Source of the DNA: Paenibacillus sp. TCA20
GTDB taxonomy: Bacteria > Bacillota > Bacilli > Paenibacillales > Paenibacillaceae
NCBI RefSeq assembly: GCF_000732325.1
Contig: NZ_BBIW01000003.1
Coordinates: 1 to 64,000, forward strand
Reading direction: 5' to 3'
DNA length: 64,000 bases
In this document: in pieces, positions 1 to 7,988 of the stretch
How the letters are laid out: each line of letters opens with the position of its first letter
How positions within the stretch are numbered: the first letter of the stretch is position 1
Notes under the pieces: generated by a model
What the model saw: only the letters and a program-made list of their open reading frames with translations
Database searches by the model: none
Told to the model about the DNA's origin: nothing
Translations under genes and position numbers: made by a program

Positions 1-270
1 CTTGATGCATCTTCGTTCCTTTTAAAAATGACGTGTAAGGACGTATCACTCCACGATATGATCGAAACGGATAAGCAAGGAAACGAAATTACGCTTATTG
101 ATATCCTCGGTATGGAAACGAATAAGGAAAAAGAAAAGTTATCTTCTCAAGTGGAACAGTCCAAACTAGAGATAGTTGAATTACTGTCCAATATAGGAGA
201 TACCGAAGATAAAGCAGTAGAAGATTACTTATATAAACATTTGAATGAGATTAGACGGATTGTAATATGA
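1..270 (+). pseudogene. Sigma-70 family (SigE/SigK-like) fragment cut by the IS element
   Basis: The frame is open from the left window edge and the first ATG is at 28. The translated stretch VSLHDMIETDKQGNEITLID closely resembles the segment between regions 2 and 4 of the sporulation sigma factors SigE and SigK (family form VSLHDPIGTDKEGNEI). After IDILG the sequence drifts away from the family. The frame closes at 268-270, inside the left inverted repeat of the IS30 element, so the recognition helix of region 4 is missing. I read it as the remnant of a sporulation-type sigma gene. The part left of the window could show more. A divergent intact regulator is less likely because the stop codon is supplied by the IS. 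Confidence 0.5.
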
Positions 271-280
271 AGTGCGACAC
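254..280. repeat. Left inverted repeat of the IS30 element
   Basis: Imperfect inverted match to 1306-1332. The inner 11 bp AAGTGCGACAC (270-280) is identical to the reverse complement of 1306-1316. The sigma-like fragment reads into this repeat and stops here. Confidence 0.75.
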
Positions 281-366
281 CTAGTTCAAAAAATATAAAA
301 ATGGCCCATGGCCTGATTCGTGTAGAATAAAGTTACCACACCAAATTCACACAGGAGAATCAGTCC

Positions 367-1323
367 ATGAGCTACTCACATCTTACCATAATCGAACGAA
401 GTAAACTAGAAGCACTCCATCAACTAGGGCTGTCTGCTCGAGCCATTGCTCGTGAATTGGAGCGGCACCACTCTACGATCAGCCGAGAATTAAAACGAAA
501 TCAAAGTTCAGATGGTTATCAGGCGGTAGCTTCAGACGAGCGGTATCAGTGTCTTCGCCAAGCCCAACGTTCACGAGGAAAGTGGACGAAGGCGCTTGGT
601 GAAGAGATAGAGAAACGACTTCATGAAACCTGGTCACCTGAGCAAATTTCAATGAGCTATGCTTCAAAAGGCAAACTCATGGTTTCGTTCAAAACGATCT
701 ATCGGTGGCTCTATAAAGGTCGCTTGGCTCGTACGACAGTTCAACAGCTAAGGCACAAAGGCAAGAGACGAAAGCCTCAAGAAAGACGAGGTCGATTCCT
801 CGTAGGCACTACTATCAAACAACGCCCTAAAGAGATTCGTTCCCGAGAAACCTTTGGTCACTGGGAACTGGACACGGTCGTGTCTAGCCGAGGAAAAAGC
901 AAGGCTTGTGTGGCTACCTTTATCGAGCGAAAAACGCGGTTGTACACGGCCATTAAAATGCCAGATCGCACGGCATTATCTATGGAAATCGCTGTGGGCG
1001 TAGCTGCTGCACAGCACCCTTTGGGCACCTTCCAAACGGCTACCGTTGACCGTGGGAAGGAGTTCGCATGCTTTCATGATCTGGAAGCAATCCACGGCGT
1101 GAAGGTGTATTTTGCAGATCCTTATTCCTCATGGCAACGAGGATCCAATGAGAATGGAAACGGCCTCCTACGAGAGTTCTTCCCAAAAGGAAAGGACTTC
1201 GCAGAGGTATCTGAAGACGAGTTAGAACATGCCCTCCATCTCATTAACAACAGACCAAGAAAATGTTTAGGTTGGAAGACGGCTCACGAATCTTTTGAGA
1301 ATGAAGTGTCGCACTTGGATTGA
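367..1323 (+). CDS. IS30-family transposase
   Basis: The 318-residue protein begins with an IS30-type helix-turn-helix (residues 1-45, LSARAIARELERHHSTISRE) that binds the element ends. A DDE catalytic core follows: D169 in HWELDTVV, D228 in TVDRGKEF, and E262 in the NENGNG motif. The length is normal for the family and no frameshift is seen, so the enzyme looks intact and able to move the element by cut-and-paste through a circular intermediate. The start is ATG, preceded by AGGAGAA. The stop falls within the right inverted repeat. Confidence 0.93.
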   Translation: MSYSHLTIIERSKLEALHQLGLSARAIARELERHHSTISRELKRNQSSDGYQAVASDERYQCLRQAQRSRGKWTKALGEEIEKRLHETWSPEQISMSYASKGKLMVSFKTIYRWLYKGRLARTTVQQLRHKGKRRKPQERRGRFLVGTTIKQRPKEIRSRETFGHWELDTVVSSRGKSKACVATFIERKTRLYTAIKMPDRTALSMEIAVGVAAAQHPLGTFQTATVDRGKEFACFHDLEAIHGVKVYFADPYSSWQRGSNENGNGLLREFFPKGKDFAEVSEDELEHALHLINNRPRKCLGWKTAHESFENEVSHLD

Positions 1324-1332
1324 CAATCTGTC
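1306..1332. repeat. Right inverted repeat of the IS30 element
   Basis: Overlaps the last codons and the stop of the transposase. Its reverse complement matches 254-280 at about 21 of 27 positions. Confidence 0.75.
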
Positions 1333-1334
1333 AA

Positions 1335-1375
1335 TAGAAAGAAGCAGCCGTGAACGGCTGCTTCTTTCTATTTTT
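1335..1375 (+). terminator. Strong intrinsic terminator after the IS30 transposase
   Basis: A perfect 16-bp stem (1335-1350 with 1355-1370) with a TGAA loop is followed by TTTTT on the + strand. It stops IS transcription from running antisense into the toxin island. The minus-strand side has no U-tract. Confidence 0.85.
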
Positions 1376-1377
1376 AG

Positions 1378-1626
1378 CTACTGCTTAATATTTTTCAGCT
1401 GTTTTTGTAAATCAAAATTCTCTGGCTTAGGAAGGTAAACCCACTTCTCTCCATTTTGAATCCATTCTTTTAGATAACCCTCGTAGGTGTATTCCAGATC
1501 ATCATCGTGAAAACCAAACTGAAATCCACAACATGGGCAAACGATAAATGTTTTATATCCATATTCATCTATAGGGGGTTCTTCCAATTCGTTGTATCCA
1601 CATACAAGACAAATAAAAGTTTTCAT
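1378..1626 (-). CDS. CPCC-type cysteine-rich small protein, candidate immunity protein
   Basis: This 82-residue acidic protein has two cysteine pairs, CLVCG near residue 6 and CPCCGFQFG near residue 30. They give a rubredoxin or zinc-ribbon-like metal site of the kind found in the Cys-rich CPCC family. No signal peptide is visible. It starts 18 bp after the stop of the RHS toxin gene on the same strand, with its own AGGAG site 7 bp before the ATG. Being last in the operon directly behind a polymorphic toxin is the usual place for an immunity gene. That role is inferred from position; the fold assignment rests on the CPCC motif. Confidence 0.7.
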   Translation of the reverse strand: MKTFICLVCGYNELEEPPIDEYGYKTFIVCPCCGFQFGFHDDDLEYTYEGYLKEWIQNGEKWVYLPKPENFDLQKQLKNIKQ

Positions 1627-1644
1627 ATTAATCTCCTGATTTTA

Positions 1645-4600
1645 TTATTGCCTTCTCCAATACTTCATCCCAGCTTTAGGTTTGTAATATGTTCTTATGT
1701 GACCTTTTCTATCTAATATTCCGAATTCATTTGTTTTTGGATTGTAATAGAGTCGATCTCCATTTGCTCTTGATTTCTTTAATACGTTCCGGCCATTTTT
1801 TGCTTTGAAGAATTTGTTAGCTTTTGTTGAGTATGCCCCTAAACTAAGTTTTTTAGCACCAAATTCATTCAAGTGGTGTTTATGATTCTTAGCAAATTTC
1901 ATATTTCTAAAATTATAGTTCTTAGATTTAGATTTAGAAACTCTTCGAGCTGTGTAAGTAGCCTGTTTCGCTAATTTTTTTGGAGCTTGTTTCTTTAAAT
2001 AATACTTCACTCCAATTTTAACTAATATAAATGTTACTTGAATAATAGCAAAGGGATTATCGCCATCATGGTCAACCAAATTCACTGGATTATTATCGCT
2101 ATACGAATATTTGTTTTGGTTAATAGGGGAAGCACTATCTCCAGAATGTGAATCCATAGTTAGGAACACAGCTAGATCTGGATCATAATATCTCGCTGAT
2201 AACAGATATAAACCAGTTTCATCATCATAGCGATATCCTGCGTAACGATAAGGGTTAACATCAGCAAGTTCACCACTTTGGGATATTATATTTCCCCAAG
2301 CATCGTAATCATAAGAAGCAACTATGTTCCCTGAATTATCAGTTAAACTGACAACGTCCCCGTGACCATTTAAGTGATAGTAATATGTTTGTCCTTCAAA
2401 TATAAATGCAACTGGTACGTCACTTTCATCCCATATATATTCAATTACTATATTCCCGGATTCATCAGTTTCGTAGATAACTTTATCATCTTGGTAGAAA
2501 TAGTTGCGTTTTTTATTTTTCGTCTCAGTACTGATACGTTTTCCATTATTATCATATCTAGCACTAAATATAGTAACATTATCAGTGTCCTTAATTTCCG
2601 TTAACTGATCAAAAACGTTATAAACATATACGTTTTGATTATCTTTAACTAAGTTACCATTCCGATCATACTCAAAAGCGGTACCATTAAATGTACTAAT
2701 TTGATTAACTTTATTAAAAGTTAACTCATTGGTGGTAACATCGGAACCCTTTGTTACTTTTTTAGTATCTCGATTACCCATGAAATCATACGAATACTCA
2801 ATTTTAGTACCATCAGTCAACGTTTCTGAAATCAACTGATTAAGGTTGTTATACTCGTATTCAACAGTTCCAGTGGAAGCAGTTACTGACTTAATCAGAT
2901 TATTTTGGTCATAGGTATAATTGTATTCGTTGATGGCTGTTCCATCAGAACGATAATTTGCATAACCAGTTAAATTTTTAGCTTTATCATATTCAGTTTT
3001 TGTTGTTGCCCCATTACCTAGAGTAATATTTTTGAGGTCATCAGCGGTGTCATAACCATAGCTAATAATTTTAGTATTATTGAAATACAGATCTGTGAGT
3101 CTATCAAACTCATCGTAATTATAGTTAATTACGGAGTCAATAGCATTAACAGAGTACGTTAGAGACTTAACTTCCCCATTTTCAAAATATAGATATTTTT
3201 TTGAACTTCCTCTATCTATTTCTGAATCAATAGAACCACTATCCGTGTACTTAATAACTTTTTCGTCATCGTTAATGGTTTCCAAATTTCCATTCGGATC
3301 ATATGTGTATGAGTAGATAACATTGTCATTTTCTTTGGTGGCAACCAATTGATTCAATTCGTTATAAACATAGGTAAAAATTCTGCCATTCGGAGTCTTA
3401 GTTTCAATAAGATTACCATTAGAATCATATTTATTATTTGTAGTGTTGCCCAAGGCATCTGTAGACAATAAGATCTGCCCAGTTCCATTGTAAGTATTTA
3501 CCTCAACACTACCATTTGGATATGTTGTTCTTAAAAGGTTACCATTATTATCGTAGTCATACGTAGTAACCTGTTTGTTTGCATCAATAACTTTTACAAG
3601 TTCATTTTGTTGATTATATTCATAATAACTCGTATTTCCCTTACCATCAGTTTTGCTTAATTCATTCCCTTGTTTATCTGTTACCGATATTGTAATATTT
3701 CCATTCCCATCGGTTGTAGTTAATACTTCATTCCCAACTGCATTGTAAGAGTATGAATCCATAGAACCATCGGGTTTATCAACAGTTTTTAAGTTTCCGT
3801 ATTGATCATAGGTATGCTTTGTTACCTGACCTTTTGAATCAGTAATGGTGTCTACTTTACCCTTATCATTATAAGCATAGGTTATAACATTCCCACTTGG
3901 ATCTGTTTCTGTAGAAACAAAATTTAAAGAAGTATACGTGTATTTTGTTGTTCGATTTTCTTCATCAGTCTTCTCAAGAACATTACCGTATGAATCATAT
4001 TTTTGAATATATTTCTTGCCAGCAGAATCAATAAAAATCTCTGGATTATAGTTTGTATCATATTCAACCTGTTCTTCTGTCCCGTCTGCATAAACAATTA
4101 ATGTAGGGGTATAATTGCTATCCATGTGATACTCAGTTACATTACCTAGCGCATCGGTAACATAAGAGGTTCTTCCAGCAAATTGATAGGTTTTTCCCGG
4201 TCGTTCTAAACCATCTACACCAGAAACGTCTGTCGATGGCTCCTGAACTTTTACAACATATTCATTCTCATAAGTAAAGTCTGTCCTGCGGTTATTAGGA
4301 TCAATAACTGAAGTAAGGTAACCTTCTGGGCTGTAACCATATTTTGTTCGGTTATAAGTTCCGTCAGTAGAATACTGATCCACCGAAACAAGTCTTTTAT
4401 TAATATCGTAATTGTAATCTGTTTTTTGTCCTTCTAACATCGCATAGTCAACTAAACCACTAGTTGTATAAGTGAATACTAGTTCTCTACCCGTAGCATC
4501 GACTATACCAGTTAACTTTCCATCTGTTGAATATTTGTATTCAAGTTTATTTCCATATAGATCCTGTTCATAGCTTATTCTTGCAGTCACTACACTAAGT

Positions 4601-6525
4601 TCGTTATCTATATTTACAGTATCAAAATGAGTAATATATCCATTTTTATCAGTAATGGTGTATCCTGTTGTTCCTTTGTTTTGATCCGTTACTTTTGTTA
4701 ACGTTAGGTATTTACCTGGTGGAGAAATATACTTCTTTGTAGATTGGTCATATTTGAAATAATGAGATGTTCCATCAGGTTCTGTATAAAGAACATTCCC
4801 TGTTTTATAAGCATCATAGATGCTTTCATACCCGTTATAAACCCATCCATACCCAAAAGGTGTTAATTCTACTGATTTAGAATTATATGTTCTACCAAAT
4901 ACTAGAGCAGTATCACCTCGTGAATCTAGATTATAATCTGTATACTGAATAACGTTATTACCAGTGCCTAAGTTGACGTTGCTAGTTCCTTCTCCCATAC
5001 TAATGCCATCAAAAGTCCAATAATCTTCTAATCCTAGACGACTTGCTGAAGTGTAGGTCACACTAAGAAGAGGAGTATTTTTTGTGTTAGCGGTATCATC
5101 ACCGGAAATAAATTTTTTATAGGTATTTGTGGTTTCAGATGAACTTTTGAGTAAAAAACCTAAATTCGAATCAGGATTATTAATCCACTTTTCCATCATG
5201 TACGGTGTGAGAGACCACTTATAATTGACATCCAAAGATGTAAGAGTATCTACATATGCAGTAGAAACTTGGGAAGCATTAAAATCTCCGCCTTGAGTAT
5301 TCCACTGTGTTCCAGCATCAGAGTACATCCATGAAGCTGAATATTCTGTCCATGGTGTGTTTATTGAATGCAAGGTTACATTCATACCAGTGTCATTAGA
5401 TACTGAAGCCAACCATAAATTCAAATCAGCTGTTAAAACATTTGCTCCTTGGGGAATTGAACTAGTATCAAATCTAATTAATGAACGAATAATATTATTT
5501 TGGGTTGCGTCTTTGTATAAACCTACTCCTAAGGTTGTTTCCGTTGGTGCTGTCTGTTTTGGGAATGCACTTCGAATGTTTGTATCAGAAAGTGCATATT
5601 TGGGCTGATATTTAACTATTGTAGGATCTAAAGTTATTGGATAGACCCTCTTGTCACTGAGCAACCATTCCTGATTGGGGACTAGGTCTATATACAACTG
5701 ATTATTTTCAGTTCTCAGATCGTACTTAATATCATATGAAATTGCTTCCTCTGGTATTGTAGATATTCCTTCGTTCTCTTTATATCCATTAGGCTTAAAG
5801 GAATCATACATAATAGGTGCTTCAATATAATACTTTGTTTCACCTGACTCTTTATCTAATAAAAGGATTGAACCATTCTCTCGTTGCTTGTATGTTAAAT
5901 TACCTAGATCTAATGAGAAGGTATAGATAACCGGTGTTTCCAGGTTAGCAGGTTTATCTTTTAAAATTATCTCCTCTTTAATACGATCGTTACCCAAGGA
6001 ATATTTTAGATCCGCATTCTCAAACACTTCTGGATAGATTACAGTATTGTTAGAAACTTCCGCATCTATGGCAGTTTCTATTTCGGAGTAAGTAGTATTA
6101 GTAACCGATTCCTCCTTCATTGGAGTCAAATTTATCTCATAGTTATTTTCTGAAATTTCAAGTAGGTTGTCTTCGGAAGTGTGTTGTTTATCTAGTTTTA
6201 CATCAAAAGAGTGGGCGTTATTGTAAATAGATGAATTATTCTCTTTAAGAACGTTATTAATTGGTTTCCATTTCTCCATGTTTTCATCAAAGTAATGGAT
6301 CGGCGTTGGAGAAATGTCAGTTGTTAATGTACCATTGCTGTTTAGGTATGTTTTTGAATATTCACTTCGTTCTCCTATTAATTCCTGCCTTTCATTTTTG
6401 ATATTTACGACATCAGATGTCTTGTTATCTTTAACATCTGCTATCGCTTTTGGATTAATTGCTGTTGAGGTCAATAATGAACCTGCCATTACAAGTATAA
6501 TGGACTTTTGAAATAACCTATTCAT
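1645..6525 (-). CDS. Secreted RHS/YD-repeat polymorphic toxin, WapA-like
   Basis: This 1626-residue protein has a Sec signal peptide (1 to about 29), a WapA-like N-terminal region, and a DNRLRE-type beta domain (about 308-490). A long array of YD repeats follows (about 640-1430), such as YEYNNLNQLISE. The RHS core signature GLYLLSARYYDP lies near 1438 and the core ends near 1489 with NPVNLVDHDGD. The last 137 residues differ from the core and form the toxin tail: a hydrophobic stretch, a Lys/Arg-rich region, then RLYYNPKTNEFGILDRKGHI. In this family the RHS shell encapsulates the C-terminal toxin, which is delivered to neighbouring cells. The gene is much richer in A+T than the core genes around it, suggesting transfer. 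The start ATG follows TTAGGAGATG. Confidence 0.9.
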   Translation of the reverse strand: MNRLFQKSIILVMAGSLLTSTAINPKAIADVKDNKTSDVVNIKNERQELIGERSEYSKTYLNSNGTLTTDISPTPIHYFDENMEKWKPINNVLKENNSSIYNNAHSFDVKLDKQHTSEDNLLEISENNYEINLTPMKEESVTNTTYSEIETAIDAEVSNNTVIYPEVFENADLKYSLGNDRIKEEIILKDKPANLETPVIYTFSLDLGNLTYKQRENGSILLLDKESGETKYYIEAPIMYDSFKPNGYKENEGISTIPEEAISYDIKYDLRTENNQLYIDLVPNQEWLLSDKRVYPITLDPTIVKYQPKYALSDTNIRSAFPKQTAPTETTLGVGLYKDATQNNIIRSLIRFDTSSIPQGANVLTADLNLWLASVSNDTGMNVTLHSINTPWTEYSASWMYSDAGTQWNTQGGDFNASQVSTAYVDTLTSLDVNYKWSLTPYMMEKWINNPDSNLGFLLKSSSETTNTYKKFISGDDTANTKNTPLLSVTYTSASRLGLEDYWTFDGISMGEGTSNVNLGTGNNVIQYTDYNLDSRGDTALVFGRTYNSKSVELTPFGYGWVYNGYESIYDAYKTGNVLYTEPDGTSHYFKYDQSTKKYISPPGKYLTLTKVTDQNKGTTGYTITDKNGYITHFDTVNIDNELSVVTARISYEQDLYGNKLEYKYSTDGKLTGIVDATGRELVFTYTTSGLVDYAMLEGQKTDYNYDINKRLVSVDQYSTDGTYNRTKYGYSPEGYLTSVIDPNNRRTDFTYENEYVVKVQEPSTDVSGVDGLERPGKTYQFAGRTSYVTDALGNVTEYHMDSNYTPTLIVYADGTEEQVEYDTNYNPEIFIDSAGKKYIQKYDSYGNVLEKTDEENRTTKYTYTSLNFVSTETDPSGNVITYAYNDKGKVDTITDSKGQVTKHTYDQYGNLKTVDKPDGSMDSYSYNAVGNEVLTTTDGNGNITISVTDKQGNELSKTDGKGNTSYYEYNQQNELVKVIDANKQVTTYDYDNNGNLLRTTYPNGSVEVNTYNGTGQILLSTDALGNTTNNKYDSNGNLIETKTPNGRIFTYVYNELNQLVATKENDNVIYSYTYDPNGNLETINDDEKVIKYTDSGSIDSEIDRGSSKKYLYFENGEVKSLTYSVNAIDSVINYNYDEFDRLTDLYFNNTKIISYGYDTADDLKNITLGNGATTKTEYDKAKNLTGYANYRSDGTAINEYNYTYDQNNLIKSVTASTGTVEYEYNNLNQLISETLTDGTKIEYSYDFMGNRDTKKVTKGSDVTTNELTFNKVNQISTFNGTAFEYDRNGNLVKDNQNVYVYNVFDQLTEIKDTDNVTIFSARYDNNGKRISTETKNKKRNYFYQDDKVIYETDESGNIVIEYIWDESDVPVAFIFEGQTYYYHLNGHGDVVSLTDNSGNIVASYDYDAWGNIISQSGELADVNPYRYAGYRYDDETGLYLLSARYYDPDLAVFLTMDSHSGDSASPINQNKYSYSDNNPVNLVDHDGDNPFAIIQVTFILVKIGVKYYLKKQAPKKLAKQATYTARRVSKSKSKNYNFRNMKFAKNHKHHLNEFGAKKLSLGAYSTKANKFFKAKNGRNVLKKSRANGDRLYYNPKTNEFGILDRKGHIRTYYKPKAGMKYWRRQ

Positions 6526-6689
6526 TTTTCATCTCCTAATTAAAATTACTCTTCTTCTGAAATATAACCAATGAAAGTTATAACTATTTGAGAAGAAATT
6601 GGTAAGCAAAAATCATTATTACAAAAACAAATTTCAATAGCAATGAACAAAAAATTCCAAGTTGAAGCTAACAAAAATCAATCGAATTA

Positions 6690-6886
6690 CCACTGGGGAG
6701 CTTGAGGAAAAGGAGAAGATCAATGCCCGAATTGCAGAAGCAGCATCCTATGTGCCGCTTGAACAGCTCTGCTTGAGTCCGCAATGCGGCTTCTCTTCGA
6801 CAAAGGAGGGTAATATTCTATCGGAGGATGAGCAATGGGCCAAGCTTCGTTTTGTTAAAGAAATTGCAGATGAGATTTGGACATAA
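6690..6886 (+). pseudogene. 3' remnant of a MetE-like (YxjG/YxjH type) methionine synthase gene
   Basis: From about 6690 the frame encodes TTGELEEKEKI, a Tyr-Val-Pro segment, then LCLSPQCGFSST and EEQWAKLRF-like residues. This matches the C-terminal end of the short cobalamin-independent methionine synthase homologues, including the zinc-ligand cysteine in PQCGF. The rest of the protein (over 300 residues) is missing. The few upstream codons (KLTKINRI, from a TTG at 6662) are unrelated to the family. It is a truncated remnant at the edge of the toxin island, with its terminator retained. Confidence 0.75.
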
Positions 6887-6913
6887 CTCAGTTTATATGC
6901 AGCTTGAACCATT

Positions 6914-6942
6914 AAAGGGAGCGAATTTCGCTCCCTTTATGC
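6914..6942 (+). terminator. Intrinsic terminator of the MetE-like remnant
   Basis: Hairpin AAAGGGAGCG-AATT-TCGCTCCCTTT (6914-6938), followed by a short T-rich run. It is probably the original terminator of the deleted gene. Confidence 0.6.
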
Positions 6943-7153
6943 TTTTGCGATAACGCTAAACGATATTGAATGGATTCAGTAGTGCATAAATTACATAATG
7001 AATATTTAACTGAGGATAATATTGGGTATACCCACACGAACATATGTGCTATAATGATGTCCATATTTCCCTTATGTAAGTTGCTCCTTCTTGTATATAC
7101 ATCAGGGGCTGTTCACAACTACAGATTGGGCAGAGAAAGGAAGTACAGGAATC

Positions 7154-7864
7154 ATGATGGGCAGAACCCACATTATCGTCGGGACAGGTGTCTCGCTCTC
7201 ACTCTTGCATATGGGAGGAATCAGCCTGTCCATTCCGGCGGCAGCCGTTGCCTTTATCAGCTCGGTGCTGCCTGACATTGACGAACCGAATTCACTGCTG
7301 GTTACTCGGGTCCTACCCAACTGGCTTCTTCGGATCGTTCAGGTGGCTCTTATTGCTGCGGCAGCTGTCGTGGGCATTTACGGGATGGAGAACTATCCAT
7401 GGAATTTAATTCTTGCAGCACTAATTGCCATCGTATCCTTTATGCCCTCTCGATCACTTAGACAGTGGGTTATATTTTTTATTGGACTGGGGCTAATTGT
7501 TTATGGAGGGAGCTTTCATCCATGGCATTTGCTCGTGGGAAGTCTGCTTATATTGACAACGTTTTTGCCTCATCGTGGATTAACCCATACATTATATGGC
7601 GTAGGCGTTTGGACTTTTCTCCTCTATGGCTCGACGCAGTCTTATGGTGATGCGGTTTGGATGGCCGGCGGCCTGTCTTATTTGCTTCATTTGATTGCTG
7701 ATAGTTTAACGAATCGCGGAATCAAGCCGCTTCCTCCATTCAAGTGGAAGCTTAAGTTCAAATTGATGAGTACAGGCACGAAGCAGGGAGCCTGGATAGA
7801 GATGTTCTTTATAGGAGCTACATTTATTATTGCTTGGATTGCATTCTCTCCTTTGTTTTTATAA
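7154..7864 (+). CDS. YdjM/DUF457-type membrane-bound metal-dependent hydrolase
   Basis: A 236-residue membrane protein beginning GRTHIIVGTGVSLSLLHMGG. His residues early in the chain (RTHIIVG), the DIDEPNS motif, HRGLTHTLYG and LLHLIADSLTNRGIKPL are the conserved His/Asp positions of the DUF457 (YdjM/YfhO-like) family, which are probable membrane metal hydrolases. About five hydrophobic segments separate them. The frame is open upstream to a TTG at 7091, but GAGAAAGGAAG ending about 12 bp before the ATG pair at 7154/7157 favours the later start. The substrate is unknown. It stands alone, followed by a strong terminator. Confidence 0.8.
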   Translation: MMGRTHIIVGTGVSLSLLHMGGISLSIPAAAVAFISSVLPDIDEPNSLLVTRVLPNWLLRIVQVALIAAAAVVGIYGMENYPWNLILAALIAIVSFMPSRSLRQWVIFFIGLGLIVYGGSFHPWHLLVGSLLILTTFLPHRGLTHTLYGVGVWTFLLYGSTQSYGDAVWMAGGLSYLLHLIADSLTNRGIKPLPPFKWKLKFKLMSTGTKQGAWIEMFFIGATFIIAWIAFSPLFL

Positions 7865-7874
7865 TGTCTCCAAT

Positions 7875-7924
7875 AAAAGAGGTGTCTTGTTCGGCTTGCA
7901 GGCCGGTCAGGACACCTCTTTTCT
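7875..7924 (+). terminator. Bidirectional terminator between convergent genes
   Basis: AAAAGAGGTGTC (7875-7886) pairs perfectly with GACACCTCTTTT (7911-7922). A-run on the left and T-run on the right allow it to serve both the DUF457 gene and the minus-strand M42 peptidase. Confidence 0.85.
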
Positions 7925-7988
7925 ATGCAATATTTAATTCTCTTGCTCCATCGTCTCTGGTGTATCCATCCCGAATGAATCTGACGAA

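Larger units (their letters stand above)
254..1332 (+). mobile_element. IS30-family insertion sequence
   Basis: A single IS30-type transposase gene is enclosed by imperfect inverted repeats, 254-280 and 1306-1332 (about 21 of 27 positions match; the inner 11 bases AAGTGCGACAC are perfect). The total of about 1.08 kb fits the family. The transposase stop codon lies inside the right repeat, as in many IS30 members. The flanks (TTA on the left, AAT on the right) show no target-site duplication. Confidence 0.8.

Noticed and set aside
1335-1375. Hairpin behind the IS30 element as terminator of the toxin operon on the minus strand
   Set aside because: The T-run is only on the plus-strand side; the minus-strand side lacks one, though the stem could still slow polymerase.
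6662-6689. The MetE-like remnant as a complete small gene starting at TTG 6662
   Set aside because: The first eight or so codons do not belong to the family and no ribosome-binding site precedes them.
7091-7153. Upstream extension of the DUF457 gene to a TTG
   Set aside because: The residues are not conserved-looking and the ribosome-binding site fits the ATG pair at 7154.
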